Assembly (NCBI GenBank): GCA_026389955.1
Contig: JAPLGY010000781.1
Span: forward strand, 1-7,048
Length of the DNA stretch: 7,048 bases
Origin: Caldilinea sp.
GTDB lineage: Bacteria; Chloroflexota; Anaerolineae; Caldilineales; Caldilineaceae
Reading direction: 5' to 3'
Both the position numbers and the translations under genes were made by a program. This document shows, piece by piece, positions 1-6,111 of this stretch; the first letter of the stretch is position 1, and each line of letters begins with the position of its first letter. The notes below the pieces were generated by a model. It made no database searches and had not been told where the DNA came from. It worked only from the letters and a program-made list of their open reading frames with translations.

Positions 1-166
1 CGCCGGTGGCGGCAGCGTGGGTCAATTCTGGCCAAAAGCGGTCGTCGATGGCCTGCACTGCGGCCCAGGCGGCCTGCCGGTCCCAGGTAGCGGTATCCAG
101 CACCCCGGGGTTCAAGGCAGGGTCGATGACAAGTTTTCCAAACTGCCTTGGGGGTCTGCTGTTCAT
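1..166 (-). CDS. Unrecognised protein, N-terminal fragment (runs off left edge)
   Basis: An open frame starts at ATG 166-164 and stays open to the left edge, giving 55 visible residues beginning MNSRPPRQFGKLVIDPALNP. Later residues include a Trp-rich stretch (WDRQAAWAAVQAIDDRFWP) that suggests an amphipathic helix. I do not recognise the family, and no catalytic motif or signal peptide is visible. The frame also stays open upstream through a GTG at 217-215, which would overlap the end of the dehydrogenase gene and add 17 residues. I prefer the ATG because an AAAGGA element lies upstream (13 bases away, rather far) and because the ATG overlaps the stop of a 15-codon mini-ORF. It follows the dehydrogenase by 40 bases in the same direction, so it is probably the next gene of the catabolic operon. 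That is inference from position only. Confidence 0.55.
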   Translation of the reverse strand, partial: MNSRPPRQFGKLVIDPALNPGVLDTATWDRQAAWAAVQAIDDRFWPELTHAAATG

Positions 167-210
167 CGGCGTCTCAGGGTCCTTTCTGGGTCGAGCAGAG
201 GCTGTTTCAT
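163..210 (-). other. 15-codon mini-ORF bridging two genes
   Basis: A tiny frame begins MKQPLLDPERTLRRR and stops with TGA. Its ATG (210-208) overlaps the dehydrogenase stop as ATGA, and its own TGA (165-163) overlaps the ATG of the next gene, again as ATGA. Such a chain would let ribosomes re-initiate twice. It may be a coupling leader, a remnant of a frameshifted N-terminus of the downstream gene, or chance. There is no independent evidence that the peptide is made. Confidence 0.25.
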
Positions 211-1040
211 CCTTCACTCTGTTCGCGCTGGGTGGGCAGGCACATTTTGGCAGTGAGGCCGCCGTCAAAATAGAGAACCGACCCTGTCATGAACTCTGAG
301 CGGTCGGAGAGCAGATAGGCGGCCAGATAGCCGACCTCTTCGGGCTGGCCGACCCGTCCCCAGGGGACACTGGCGTTGCCCGCTTCGCGGGTATAGTCGG
401 GGCTTTTGCGCCAGTAGCTGGGCACCTCGATCGTGCCTGGGGCCAGCACATTGGCACGAATCCGCAGGGGGATCAGCTCGATTGCCAGTTCGCGGGTGAA
501 GGCGTTGATGGCCCCTTTGGTGCCTGCATAGACCGAGTGTCCAGGGCAGCCCAGGGTGCCGTGCACGGAAGAGACATTGACGATGCTGCCGCCGGCCCAT
601 GGCGGGTCGGCGGGGCGCAGGCGCTCCCCCCGTTTGACCATGTGGGGTACTGCCTGCTGGGCGCAAAAAAACTCGCCGCGGATGTTCAGGTGGTAGCTGC
701 GGTTGAACTGCTCCTCGGTGACATCCAAAAAATTGATGGTGGTGGTGATCCCTGCGTTGTTCACCAGGCCATCCAGCCCACCCAGAAAAGCGGCTGCCTC
801 GTCGACCACGCGGCGGCAGTCGGCCACGACGCCCAGATCGCCTTGCAGGGCGATGGCGCGTCTTCCCCAGGATCGAATCTCTTCCACTGCCGAGAGTGCG
901 CCTTGGGCGCTGCTGCTGTAGTGGAGAGCGACGTCGGCTCCTTGCTCTGCCAGCACCCGTGCGATGCCGCGGCCGATGCCTGTCCCGGCTCCGGTGACCA
1001 GCACCAGTTTTCCCTGCAGTTCCTGTCCATTGGCTGCCAT
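207..1040 (-). CDS. Short-chain dehydrogenase/reductase (SDR), probable sugar-acid dehydrogenase
   Basis: A classical SDR of 277 residues, the usual length for cytosolic NAD(P)-dependent oxidoreductases. The Rossmann glycine motif TGAGTGIG is at residues 16-23, NNAG at 94-97, the structural Asn at 119, catalytic Ser158, and YAGTK with Tyr171 and Lys175: a complete catalytic tetrad. The end of strand beta-2 reads VALHYSSS with no acidic residue, which in this family often goes with NADP(H) rather than NAD; this is inference. The loop before strand beta-5 (about residues 136-151, Arg/Pro-rich) is around ten residues longer than in typical FabG-like members. The gene starts 9 bases after the ATPase stop with a modest GGGTGG element, so it belongs to the same operon. 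With the FAH enzyme at the operon head, a 2-keto-3-deoxy-sugar-acid dehydrogenase role fits. Family is certain; substrate is not. Confidence 0.93.
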   Translation of the reverse strand: MAANGQELQGKLVLVTGAGTGIGRGIARVLAEQGADVALHYSSSAQGALSAVEEIRSWGRRAIALQGDLGVVADCRRVVDEAAAFLGGLDGLVNNAGITTTINFLDVTEEQFNRSYHLNIRGEFFCAQQAVPHMVKRGERLRPADPPWAGGSIVNVSSVHGTLGCPGHSVYAGTKGAINAFTRELAIELIPLRIRANVLAPGTIEVPSYWRKSPDYTREAGNASVPWGRVGQPEEVGYLAAYLLSDRSEFMTGSVLYFDGGLTAKMCLPTQREQSEG

Positions 1041-1049
1041 CGTACCACC

Positions 1050-1847
1050 CTATTCGTTCCCCTCTTCGTCGCCTTGGATCGCAGCGGTGATCAGGCCGAC
1101 GATTTCTTCGCGAGTTGTGTTGGTTTTGAGTCTTGTTCCGACGCGCCGGCCGCGGCGCAAGACGATCAGCCGGTCGGCCACAGCAAAGACATGTTCCAGA
1201 TTGTGGCTGATCACCAGCACCGTCTTGCCTTCGGCCTTAAGGTTGGCGATCAGCTCGTTCACGGTGTGCTGCTGCTCGACGCCGAGTGCAGCGGTCGGTT
1301 CGTCCAGCATGAAAATATGGCGGCCGCGGGCGAGGGCGCGGGCGATGGCGACCCCCTGCCGCTGTCCGCCGGAGAGCTCGCCGACATTCACCCGCACCGA
1401 GGGCATGTCGATCCGCAAGGTTCTGATGATGTGCTCTGCGTCGGCGTACAATTTTTTGAAGTCGATCCAAAAGCCAAAGCGGGTCGGCTCCATGTGCAAA
1501 TAGATATTCGAGCCCACGTCGCGCACATCCACCAACGCCAGATCCTGGTAGACGGTGGAAATGCCTGCCAGCCGTTCGGCGTCTTTGGGCCCGTGGATGT
1601 CGACCGGTCTGCCGTCGACCAAAATCTGGCCGGCGTCTTTGCGGTAGATCCCGGAGAGAATTTTGACCAGGGTGGATTTGCCGGCGCCGTTGTCTCCGAT
1701 CAAGGCGACCACTTCCCCGCGGTAGAGTTCAAAGTTGACATTGTTCAACGCCTGGACATGCCCGAACGCCTTGCAGAGTCCCCGGGCTTCGAGAATGGGC
1801 TGTACAACTGCGGGCTGGGGTGCTGTTGGCGTAATGGTGGTGGCCAT
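1050..1847 (-). CDS. Sugar-type ABC transporter ATP-binding protein (single domain)
   Basis: The energising subunit of the importer, 265 residues. Walker A GDNGAGKST is at 51-59, Q-loop Gln101 (TVYQD), signature LSGGQ at 158-162, Walker B with catalytic Glu183 (FMLDEPTAAL), and H-loop His215 (VISHN). The GDNGAGKST form and the DEPTAALG stretch are typical of the ribose/xylose/fructose (CUT2) ATPases. Most CUT2 ATPases (RbsA, XylG, MglA) are tandem two-domain proteins near 500 residues. This one has a single domain, like the fructose transporter ATPase FrcA, so it presumably works as a homodimer under the two permeases. All key residues are present. ATG 1847 lies 126 bases after the binding-protein stop, behind a hairpin, with only a weak AGGG element upstream, so its expression may differ from that of the upstream genes. 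Confidence 0.95.
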   Translation of the reverse strand: MATTITPTAPQPAVVQPILEARGLCKAFGHVQALNNVNFELYRGEVVALIGDNGAGKSTLVKILSGIYRKDAGQILVDGRPVDIHGPKDAERLAGISTVYQDLALVDVRDVGSNIYLHMEPTRFGFWIDFKKLYADAEHIIRTLRIDMPSVRVNVGELSGGQRQGVAIARALARGRHIFMLDEPTAALGVEQQHTVNELIANLKAEGKTVLVISHNLEHVFAVADRLIVLRRGRRVGTRLKTNTTREEIVGLITAAIQGDEEGNE

Positions 1848-1891
1848 GATGGGTGACCCTTTGTGAAAAAAAATTCGGACAGATGGAGGCG

Positions 1892-1921
1892 GACTCCCGG
1901 GAAGGGTCCTACCCGGGAGTC
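1892..1921 (-). terminator. Intercistronic hairpin after the binding-protein gene
   Basis: A perfect 10-bp inverted repeat, GACTCCCGGG and CCCGGGAGTC, is separated by a 10-base loop. It sits in the 126-base gap between the binding-protein stop and the ATPase start. In minus-strand RNA an 8-U run follows, but only about 18 bases after the stem (1873-1866), so it does not have the form of a standard intrinsic terminator. Known parallels are stabilising or partly terminating hairpins downstream of binding-protein genes, which raise binding protein over ATPase. Which role applies here is inference. Confidence 0.6.
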
Positions 1922-1973
1922 TGTGTGGATCCTGGCCTAGGTGTTGCTGGGTGGCGGCCAGGTGCAGCCTGGT

Positions 1974-2868
1974 TTACGGCGCATCTGGGTTGACTGCGTC
2001 TGGGCGGAACTGGGGTTCCAGCCGTTCCAGGATTTCGTAGTACGGGTCGATCGCATCCACCGTGACGAGTGGGGCATCCAGGATGGTCCAGTAGGGGACC
2101 TCTTCGCCGTTGACCATTTTGTAGAGCAGCTCGGCGGCCTGTTTTGTCTCCTCGTAGAGGGGTTGGGCGACCAGCCCCCAGATCTCGCCGTTTTTGACCA
2201 GGTCGAGATTGACGCGGGTGGCGTCCATGCCGACGGCCAGGATCTGTTTGCCGGTTTCCTTCTGTGCACCTGCCCATGTGGTGGGCCCGCCCCCGGTGGT
2301 GGAGAGTGCCGCCACCAGATCAGGGTTTGCCTGCATGATCGAGGTAGCGACTGCGATTGCTCCGGTGGGTTCTGGGCCTTCCAGTTCTACGGGGAGCACA
2401 GTCAGGCTTGGGCAGTATTTGGCCATGCCTTCGGTGAAAACTTTGGCCACCATGTCTTCTGTCGCGTTGAAATTGTTCTGGGTGACGGCCACGGAACCGG
2501 CGGTGATGCCTTGGGCAGTCAGCTCGTCGCACATGGCTTTGGCCGACCCCGCGTGCGTCTGATTTGGAGACGGTCTGGTCTGCTAGTGCGACCAGGGCGT
2601 CGATCGAGTTCTCGTCGGTGGTGGCGAGTTCGCAGTCGAGCTCTAGCTCTCTGCAGCCTTCCAAAAAGCTTTGCTGCGTATACTGGTGCACTGGGTGCCA
2701 CGCCGAGCTTTGCACCCAATAAAACTTGCCGGTCACCTTGCCGTCTGCTGGGGCGCTTGCCTCTTCGGCTGCTGGTGGCTCGGCTGCGGGAGCCTGGACA
2801 GTGCAGGCTGCCAGGAGTGCCAGCAGTGCAAACAACGGCAGGATGCGTAGGAAATGCTTTCTGTGCAT
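1974..2868 (-). pseudogene. ABC transporter substrate-binding lipoprotein, frameshifted with internal deletion
   Basis: The N-terminal part starts at ATG 2868 behind a strong AAGGAGG site 5 bases away. It has a lipoprotein signal peptide with lipobox LAAC (Cys22), an Ala/Pro/Glu-rich linker, then FYWVQSSAWHPVHQYTQQSF and a stretch ending ALADQTVSK at about residue 102. Coding sense then jumps one frame at about 2565-2571 and continues as PNQTHAGSAKAMCDEL to the TAA at 1976-1974 (about 200 residues, including GMDATRVNLDLVKNGEIWGLV, the sugar-binding-protein C-lobe pattern). Aligned by eye to E. coli RbsB, about 45 residues are missing at the junction: the last strand and helix of lobe one and the first hinge crossing. 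Deletion plus frameshift should abolish function. A natural pseudogene and an assembly error are both possible. The family is that of periplasmic-binding-protein type 1 sugar receptors. Confidence 0.8.
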
Positions 2869-2906
2869 TGGAACCTCCTTGTTCAAACTTGGCAGCCCCC
2901 TGTCCT

Positions 2907-3914
2907 TCAGCTTTCTTTTCGGCGGTTGCGGAGCACGTCCAGGACGGCTGCAGCCACCAGCAGAAAACCAAGCATAGGGGTCTGGAGATACGCGTCGAAA
3001 CCGGCGATCACCAGTCCACTCTGGACGAGTTGGATGAAGAGGACGCCAAAAAAAGTACCGACAGCGGAGCCGCGTCCCCCGTAGAAACTGACCCCGCCGA
3101 TGACCACGCCGGCGAGGATATCCAGCTCCAGATTTCTGCCGATGACGGGGTCGCCTGGCGTGAGGGGCAGCTGGCTCATCGTCAGCATCCCAGCCAGCCC
3201 TGCCAGAAGGCTGGTCGACATAAAACAAATTATTTTGACTCGGTCGGTGTTGATGCCGCAGACCTGGGCGGCAAGCTTGTTGCCGCCTGTGGCAAAGAGC
3301 ATAGCGCCCCAGCGGGTCTGGTTCAAGAGGATTTGCACGACCACCAAGAGGAACACTACCAGCAGAAAGGTGAACGAAGTGCCGAACGGGCGCCAGGATC
3401 CGACCACGCCGACTTCGGGGGGGAGCGGGTAGATGGGCAGCCCTTGGGTAAAGGAATAGCTGAGGCCGCGCACGACGAACATTGTGCCGATCGTGGTAAT
3501 AATGGCGGGGATTCCGATTTTGACGGTCAGCAGGCCGTTGCACAGGCCGACGAGCAGGGAGGCTGCCAGTGAAGCGACCACGGCCAGTGGGATGGGGACG
3601 CCGGCATCGCGGATCAGCTTGGCGGCGAAGACAGCGCCCAGGCTCATGACGGCTCCTGTCGAGAGGTCGATTTCGCCGGCGATCATCAGCTGGACCATGC
3701 CCATGGCGATCAGGGCTGGGAACGCCATCGTGCGCAGGATCGACCCGACCGTGGCGGGTTCCAGCATGGCGTCGTTGCGCCAGTAAAAGAGTGCGGTGAG
3801 GACAAAAAGCGCCACAAGGATGGCGGTCTCTTGTTGTTCGAACAGGGTCCGCAGCAGCGATGCAGGGGGTCTGCCGGTTGTGAGGGGAGTTCCTGGATTG
3901 CCAGCAAGCTTCAT
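2907..3914 (-). CDS. RbsC-type ABC transporter permease 1
   Basis: A membrane subunit of the importer (BPD_transp_2 / RbsC family), 335 residues, near the family norm. Hydrophobic segments start at about residue 30 and run to the C-terminus, consistent with around eight to ten helices. The conserved family loop AGEIDLSTGA is at 79-88, and the cytoplasmic GGNKLAAQVCGI segment, which contacts the ATPase in this class, is at 210-221. A late RNLELDILAGVVIGGVSFYG stretch is also typical. The frame extends upstream to 4061, but the added part overlaps the preceding permease gene and is not membrane-like. I therefore start at ATG 3914, which has GAGGGAGA upstream at normal spacing. It lies 64 bases after permease 2 and 38 bases before the binding protein, so it is an operon member and probably forms a heterodimer with permease 2. 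Confidence 0.93.
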   Translation of the reverse strand: MKLAGNPGTPLTTGRPPASLLRTLFEQQETAILVALFVLTALFYWRNDAMLEPATVGSILRTMAFPALIAMGMVQLMIAGEIDLSTGAVMSLGAVFAAKLIRDAGVPIPLAVVASLAASLLVGLCNGLLTVKIGIPAIITTIGTMFVVRGLSYSFTQGLPIYPLPPEVGVVGSWRPFGTSFTFLLVVFLLVVVQILLNQTRWGAMLFATGGNKLAAQVCGINTDRVKIICFMSTSLLAGLAGMLTMSQLPLTPGDPVIGRNLELDILAGVVIGGVSFYGGRGSAVGTFFGVLFIQLVQSGLVIAGFDAYLQTPMLGFLLVAAAVLDVLRNRRKES

Positions 3915-3978
3915 ACGACGATCTCCCTCGACAGATGGGCGGGTGGGTTGTGCTGGAGCGTTGTTCTGGCCATTGGGG

Positions 3979-4980
3979 TCAGTACTGGGCGACTCTGCGC
4001 CGGAGAACATCCAAGGCGGCGGCGCCGAGCAGAATGACGCCCACCACGATGCCTTGTGCATTGGTTTTGACGCCGGCGTTGGCCAGCCCGATCCGGATGA
4101 TCTGGATCAAGAGGACGCCGAGCAGCACGCCGAGGATGCTGCCGACCCCGCCGCGCAGGCTGCCGCCGCCGATGATGACGATGGCGATCACCCAGAGCAG
4201 CCAGCCTTCGCCGATGGCGGCGTCGGTGGTTCCGCCGTAGCCGATGACCAGCAGGCCGGCGATGCCGCAGCAGAGGCTGACGAAGACGAAGCAGAGGGTT
4301 TTGACGACGGTGACGGGGATGCCCACGATCGTTGCGGCCCGGGGGTTGGCGCCGACGGCGACCAGGGCAGGGCCCAGCACGGACCGGCGCATCAGCTGGT
4401 CGCCGATCACATAAGCTGCCAGCAGCGTCAAAAAAGCATAAGGCAGGCCAAAGAACGGGGAGGGATCGAGCGTGCTTTTCAGCCAGGGGATCATCTCGCC
4501 GACGTAGAGCCATGTGCCTTTGAGCAGCCAGATGGCCAGTCCCCAGGCCAGAAAGCTGGTCCCCAGCGTAGCAAAAAAGGAAGGCATGCGGATTTTGAGA
4601 ACGATAAAGCTGTTGAGCAACCCGACCAGGAGGGCGGCGAGCAGGGCGGCGGTGTAGCTGGCCCATTCGGGCCAGCCGACGTTGTGCAGCAGCAGCCCTG
4701 CGACAGCCGCCGAGAGGCCGGCGGTGGAGCCGCTTGACAGGTCAATTTCACCGGCGATCATCAGAAAGGCCATGCCAAAAGCGGCCACGCCCAGGAAGGT
4801 GCCCTGCAAGGCCATGCGGGCGAGATTGGCGGGCTCCGCCATGGTGTTGTTGGCAACGACAAAGGCGCCAAAAAAGACCAGCACAGCCCCCAGTACCCCA
4901 ATTTCGGGGATATTCAGCACGCGTTTATAGAGTGGCTGGCTGAAATTTGGGGAAGGGGCGGTCGTTTTGTGGGTGGTCAT
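3979..4980 (-). CDS. RbsC-type ABC transporter permease 2
   Basis: The second membrane subunit, 333 residues. It belongs to the same family as permease 1 but is clearly a different sequence rather than a duplicate. The family loop AGEIDLSSGS is at 76-85. GANPRAATIVGI is at 210-221, matching the position of the equivalent segment in permease 1. Multiple hydrophobic segments begin at about residue 27. Two-permease CUT2 systems are known (rhamnose RhaP/RhaQ, galactofuranose YtfT/YjfF, autoinducer-2 LsrC/LsrD), so a heterodimeric channel is expected. The ATG at 4980 overlaps the TGA of the FAH gene as ATGA, and the nearest ribosome-site-like sequence (AAAAGAG) is weak. Translation is therefore probably coupled to the upstream gene. 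The exact substrate cannot be read from permease sequence. Confidence 0.94.
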   Translation of the reverse strand: MTTHKTTAPSPNFSQPLYKRVLNIPEIGVLGAVLVFFGAFVVANNTMAEPANLARMALQGTFLGVAAFGMAFLMIAGEIDLSSGSTAGLSAAVAGLLLHNVGWPEWASYTAALLAALLVGLLNSFIVLKIRMPSFFATLGTSFLAWGLAIWLLKGTWLYVGEMIPWLKSTLDPSPFFGLPYAFLTLLAAYVIGDQLMRRSVLGPALVAVGANPRAATIVGIPVTVVKTLCFVFVSLCCGIAGLLVIGYGGTTDAAIGEGWLLWVIAIVIIGGGSLRGGVGSILGVLLGVLLIQIIRIGLANAGVKTNAQGIVVGVILLGAAALDVLRRRVAQY

Positions 4981-5879
4981 GGTGTGCTCTTTTCAGCGTC
5001 TTGCCATGCTTCGGCCAGAACGGGGTTTTCCAGCGCGCCGATCGTTTCAATTTCGACCTGCACCACGTCGCCCGGGCGGAGCCAGCGGGGGGGGGTACGG
5101 GCGGCGCCCACGCCGGCGGGTGTGCCGGTAGCGATGATGTCGCCGGCTTCCAGCGTCATGACCCTGCTCATATCGGCAATCAGGCGGGCCACAGAAAAGA
5201 TCATGAGGCTGGTGTGGCCTTCCTGCACCAGTTCGTCGTTGATCCAGGTGCGCAGCCACAGATTTTGGACATCGGGCACCTCATCGGCTGTGACCAGGGC
5301 GGGTCCCATCGGGCAGAAGGTGTCTGGGGTTTTGCCGATCACCCACTGGCTGGTGCGGTTTTGCCAGTCGCGTGCGCTTACATCGTTGAGGGGCAGGTAT
5401 CCAGCCACACAGTGGAGGGCTTCGGACTCGGCGACATTGCGGCTGCGGCGGCCAATGACTACGCCCAGCTCTCCTTCGTAGTCGGGTTCTCGGACAGCGG
5501 TGGGGATGACAATGGGGGCGCCGGGTCCGATCACGGTATTGGCGAACTTGGCAAAAATAATGGGTGCGGGTGGGGCCGCGGCATTGGATTCGTGGGCATG
5601 GGCGAGGTAATTCTGGCCGATGCAGATAATTTTGCCGGGCCGGTGGAGGGGGGCGAGCAGCTGGAGTGCAGCGAAGTCCAGCCCTTGTGCTGGGGAAGCG
5701 GCGGCCAGCGTCTGTTTTGCCAGATCGAGTGCGGGCGGGCCGGCCTCCAGCAGCCCCAGCAGGGTGTGGGGCAGGCGGGGTTCCAGGAGATTCAGGTCAT
5801 AGACAAGTTGGGTCTCCTGGTGGGTGACCAGGGCACCCAGGCGGGGCTGGTCGGTATGCACAAAGGTAATCAGCCTCAT
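4977..5879 (-). CDS. Fumarylacetoacetate hydrolase family protein, probable 2,4-diketo-acid hydrolase
   Basis: A 300-residue enzyme with a short N-terminal domain (about 1-75) and a full FAH domain. Motifs in order: GKIICIGQNYLAHAHE at 82-97 with His94 and Glu97 at the catalytic positions; IIFAKFANTVIGPGAPI at about 107-123; DYEGELGVVIG with metal ligands Glu135 and Glu137; PLNDVSARDWQ with the third ligand Asp166; and the C-terminal signature ending GDIIATGTPAGVG. Family members hydrolyse or isomerise 2,4-diketo acids such as 2,4-diketo-3-deoxy-L-fuconate, acylpyruvates, or homoprotocatechuate intermediates, in the cytosol with Mg or Mn. The transporter and SDR neighbours favour the sugar-acid role. 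The start at 5879 is set by a GGAGGA site just upstream. It is the first gene of the operon. A 9-C run (5095-5087) encodes Pro-Pro near residue 263, and the frame is intact there. Confidence 0.93.
   Translation of the reverse strand: MRLITFVHTDQPRLGALVTHQETQLVYDLNLLEPRLPHTLLGLLEAGPPALDLAKQTLAAASPAQGLDFAALQLLAPLHRPGKIICIGQNYLAHAHESNAAAPPAPIIFAKFANTVIGPGAPIVIPTAVREPDYEGELGVVIGRRSRNVAESEALHCVAGYLPLNDVSARDWQNRTSQWVIGKTPDTFCPMGPALVTADEVPDVQNLWLRTWINDELVQEGHTSLMIFSVARLIADMSRVMTLEAGDIIATGTPAGVGAARTPPRWLRPGDVVQVEIETIGALENPVLAEAWQDAEKSTP
5087..5095. repeat. Homopolymer tract of nine G (nine C in the coding strand)
   Basis: An uninterrupted run of nine G on the plus strand lies inside the FAH-family gene, coding for Thr-Pro-Pro-Arg on the minus strand. 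Such runs are prone to polymerase slippage and to sequencing indels. The reading frame is correct as given, since the conserved C-terminal residues lie on both sides in one frame. Confidence 0.9.
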
Positions 5880-5994
5880 CGAATCCTCCGGTGAGATCCC
5901 CAGCCCTTTGGGCGTGGGGGGAGAGCATTTTTGTCCATATGGGTCGAACTGTCTCAGAAGAGCAGGGAGCGAACAAATTTTGTAAATTTTGATA

Positions 5995-6007
5995 GTATAC
6001 AGTATAC
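5995..6007. promoter_or_regulatory. Operator-like site 1, GTATACAGTATAC
   Basis: Two GTATAC units separated by one base. It is the exact reverse complement of site 2, and the centres (6001 and 6022) are 21 bp apart, about two helical turns. It lies immediately at and after the predicted transcription start of the minus-strand operon, a classical repressor position. Symmetric GT-N-AC cores are typical of GntR-family operators; assignment to that family is inference. Confidence 0.6.
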
Positions 6008-6014
6008 GTCAAGA

Positions 6015-6042
6015 AGTATACTGTATACTGTCAGGATGTCAA
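6015..6042 (-). promoter_or_regulatory. Sigma-70-type promoter for the catabolic operon
   Basis: On the minus strand TTGACA (6042-6037) is a perfect -35 box. After 16 bases comes TATACT (6020-6015), five of six matches to the -10 consensus. Transcription would start near 6008, giving an untranslated leader of about 130 bases before the FAH-enzyme ATG at 5879. The -10 box and part of the spacer are covered by operator site 2, and the start is covered by site 1, so binding of a repressor at either site would block RNA polymerase. Confidence 0.6.
6016..6028. promoter_or_regulatory. Operator-like site 2, GTATACTGTATAC
   Basis: The reverse complement of site 1, overlapping the -10 region of the operon promoter. 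Together, sites 1 and 2 form an inverted repeat with 13-bp arms and an 8-base centre (6008-6015) that could also fold as a hairpin or cruciform. Because each arm is itself built from two palindromic GTATAC units, binding of two protein dimers on one face of the helix is the simpler reading. Confidence 0.6.
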
Positions 6043-6111
6043 GTTGGACAAACGGCCAAGATGATTTTGGGGGCTGGAGTGTTTGCGCTCTTCTGCACAG
6101 GTACGAATTTT

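Noticed and set aside
537..1856. Long plus-strand frame (439 codons) opposite the dehydrogenase and ATPase genes
   Set aside because: It is antisense to two genes with complete motifs, has no ribosome site or recognisable domain, and is explained by GC-rich codon use on the other strand.
2560..2575. Programmed ribosomal frameshift in the binding protein
   Set aside because: No slippery heptamer is visible, and a frameshift alone would not replace the roughly 45 missing residues.
2678..2683. Another GTATAC inside the binding-protein gene
   Set aside because: A single 6-bp palindrome without a partner unit is expected by chance in 7 kb, and the position is coding.
2320..3543. Minus-strand frame of 407 codons containing the binding-protein signal peptide in its middle
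   Set aside because: Its first half is permease 1 read out of frame. Only the part from ATG 2868 to about 2570 is real coding sequence, and the tail after the frame switch is meaningless.
1941..3572. Long plus-strand frame (543 codons) opposite the binding protein and permease 1
   Set aside because: Its translation is low-complexity in style (rich in Ala, Gly, Asp, His), lacks domains, and crosses the boundary of two real genes, as a shadow frame would.
3915..4061. Upstream extension of permease 1 by 49 residues
   Set aside because: It would overlap the end of permease 2 by about 80 bases, is not membrane-like, and a good ribosome site precedes ATG 3914.
3796..4737. Plus-strand frame of 313 codons opposite permease 2, rich in Asp, Ala and Gln
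   Set aside because: A mirror of hydrophobic permease codons: Leu/Ile/Val codons read backward give Gln/Asp/Asn-rich sequence. No independent support.
4947..5894. Plus-strand frame of 315 codons opposite the FAH-family gene
   Set aside because: The minus strand has every conserved FAH motif; the plus frame has none and no start signals.
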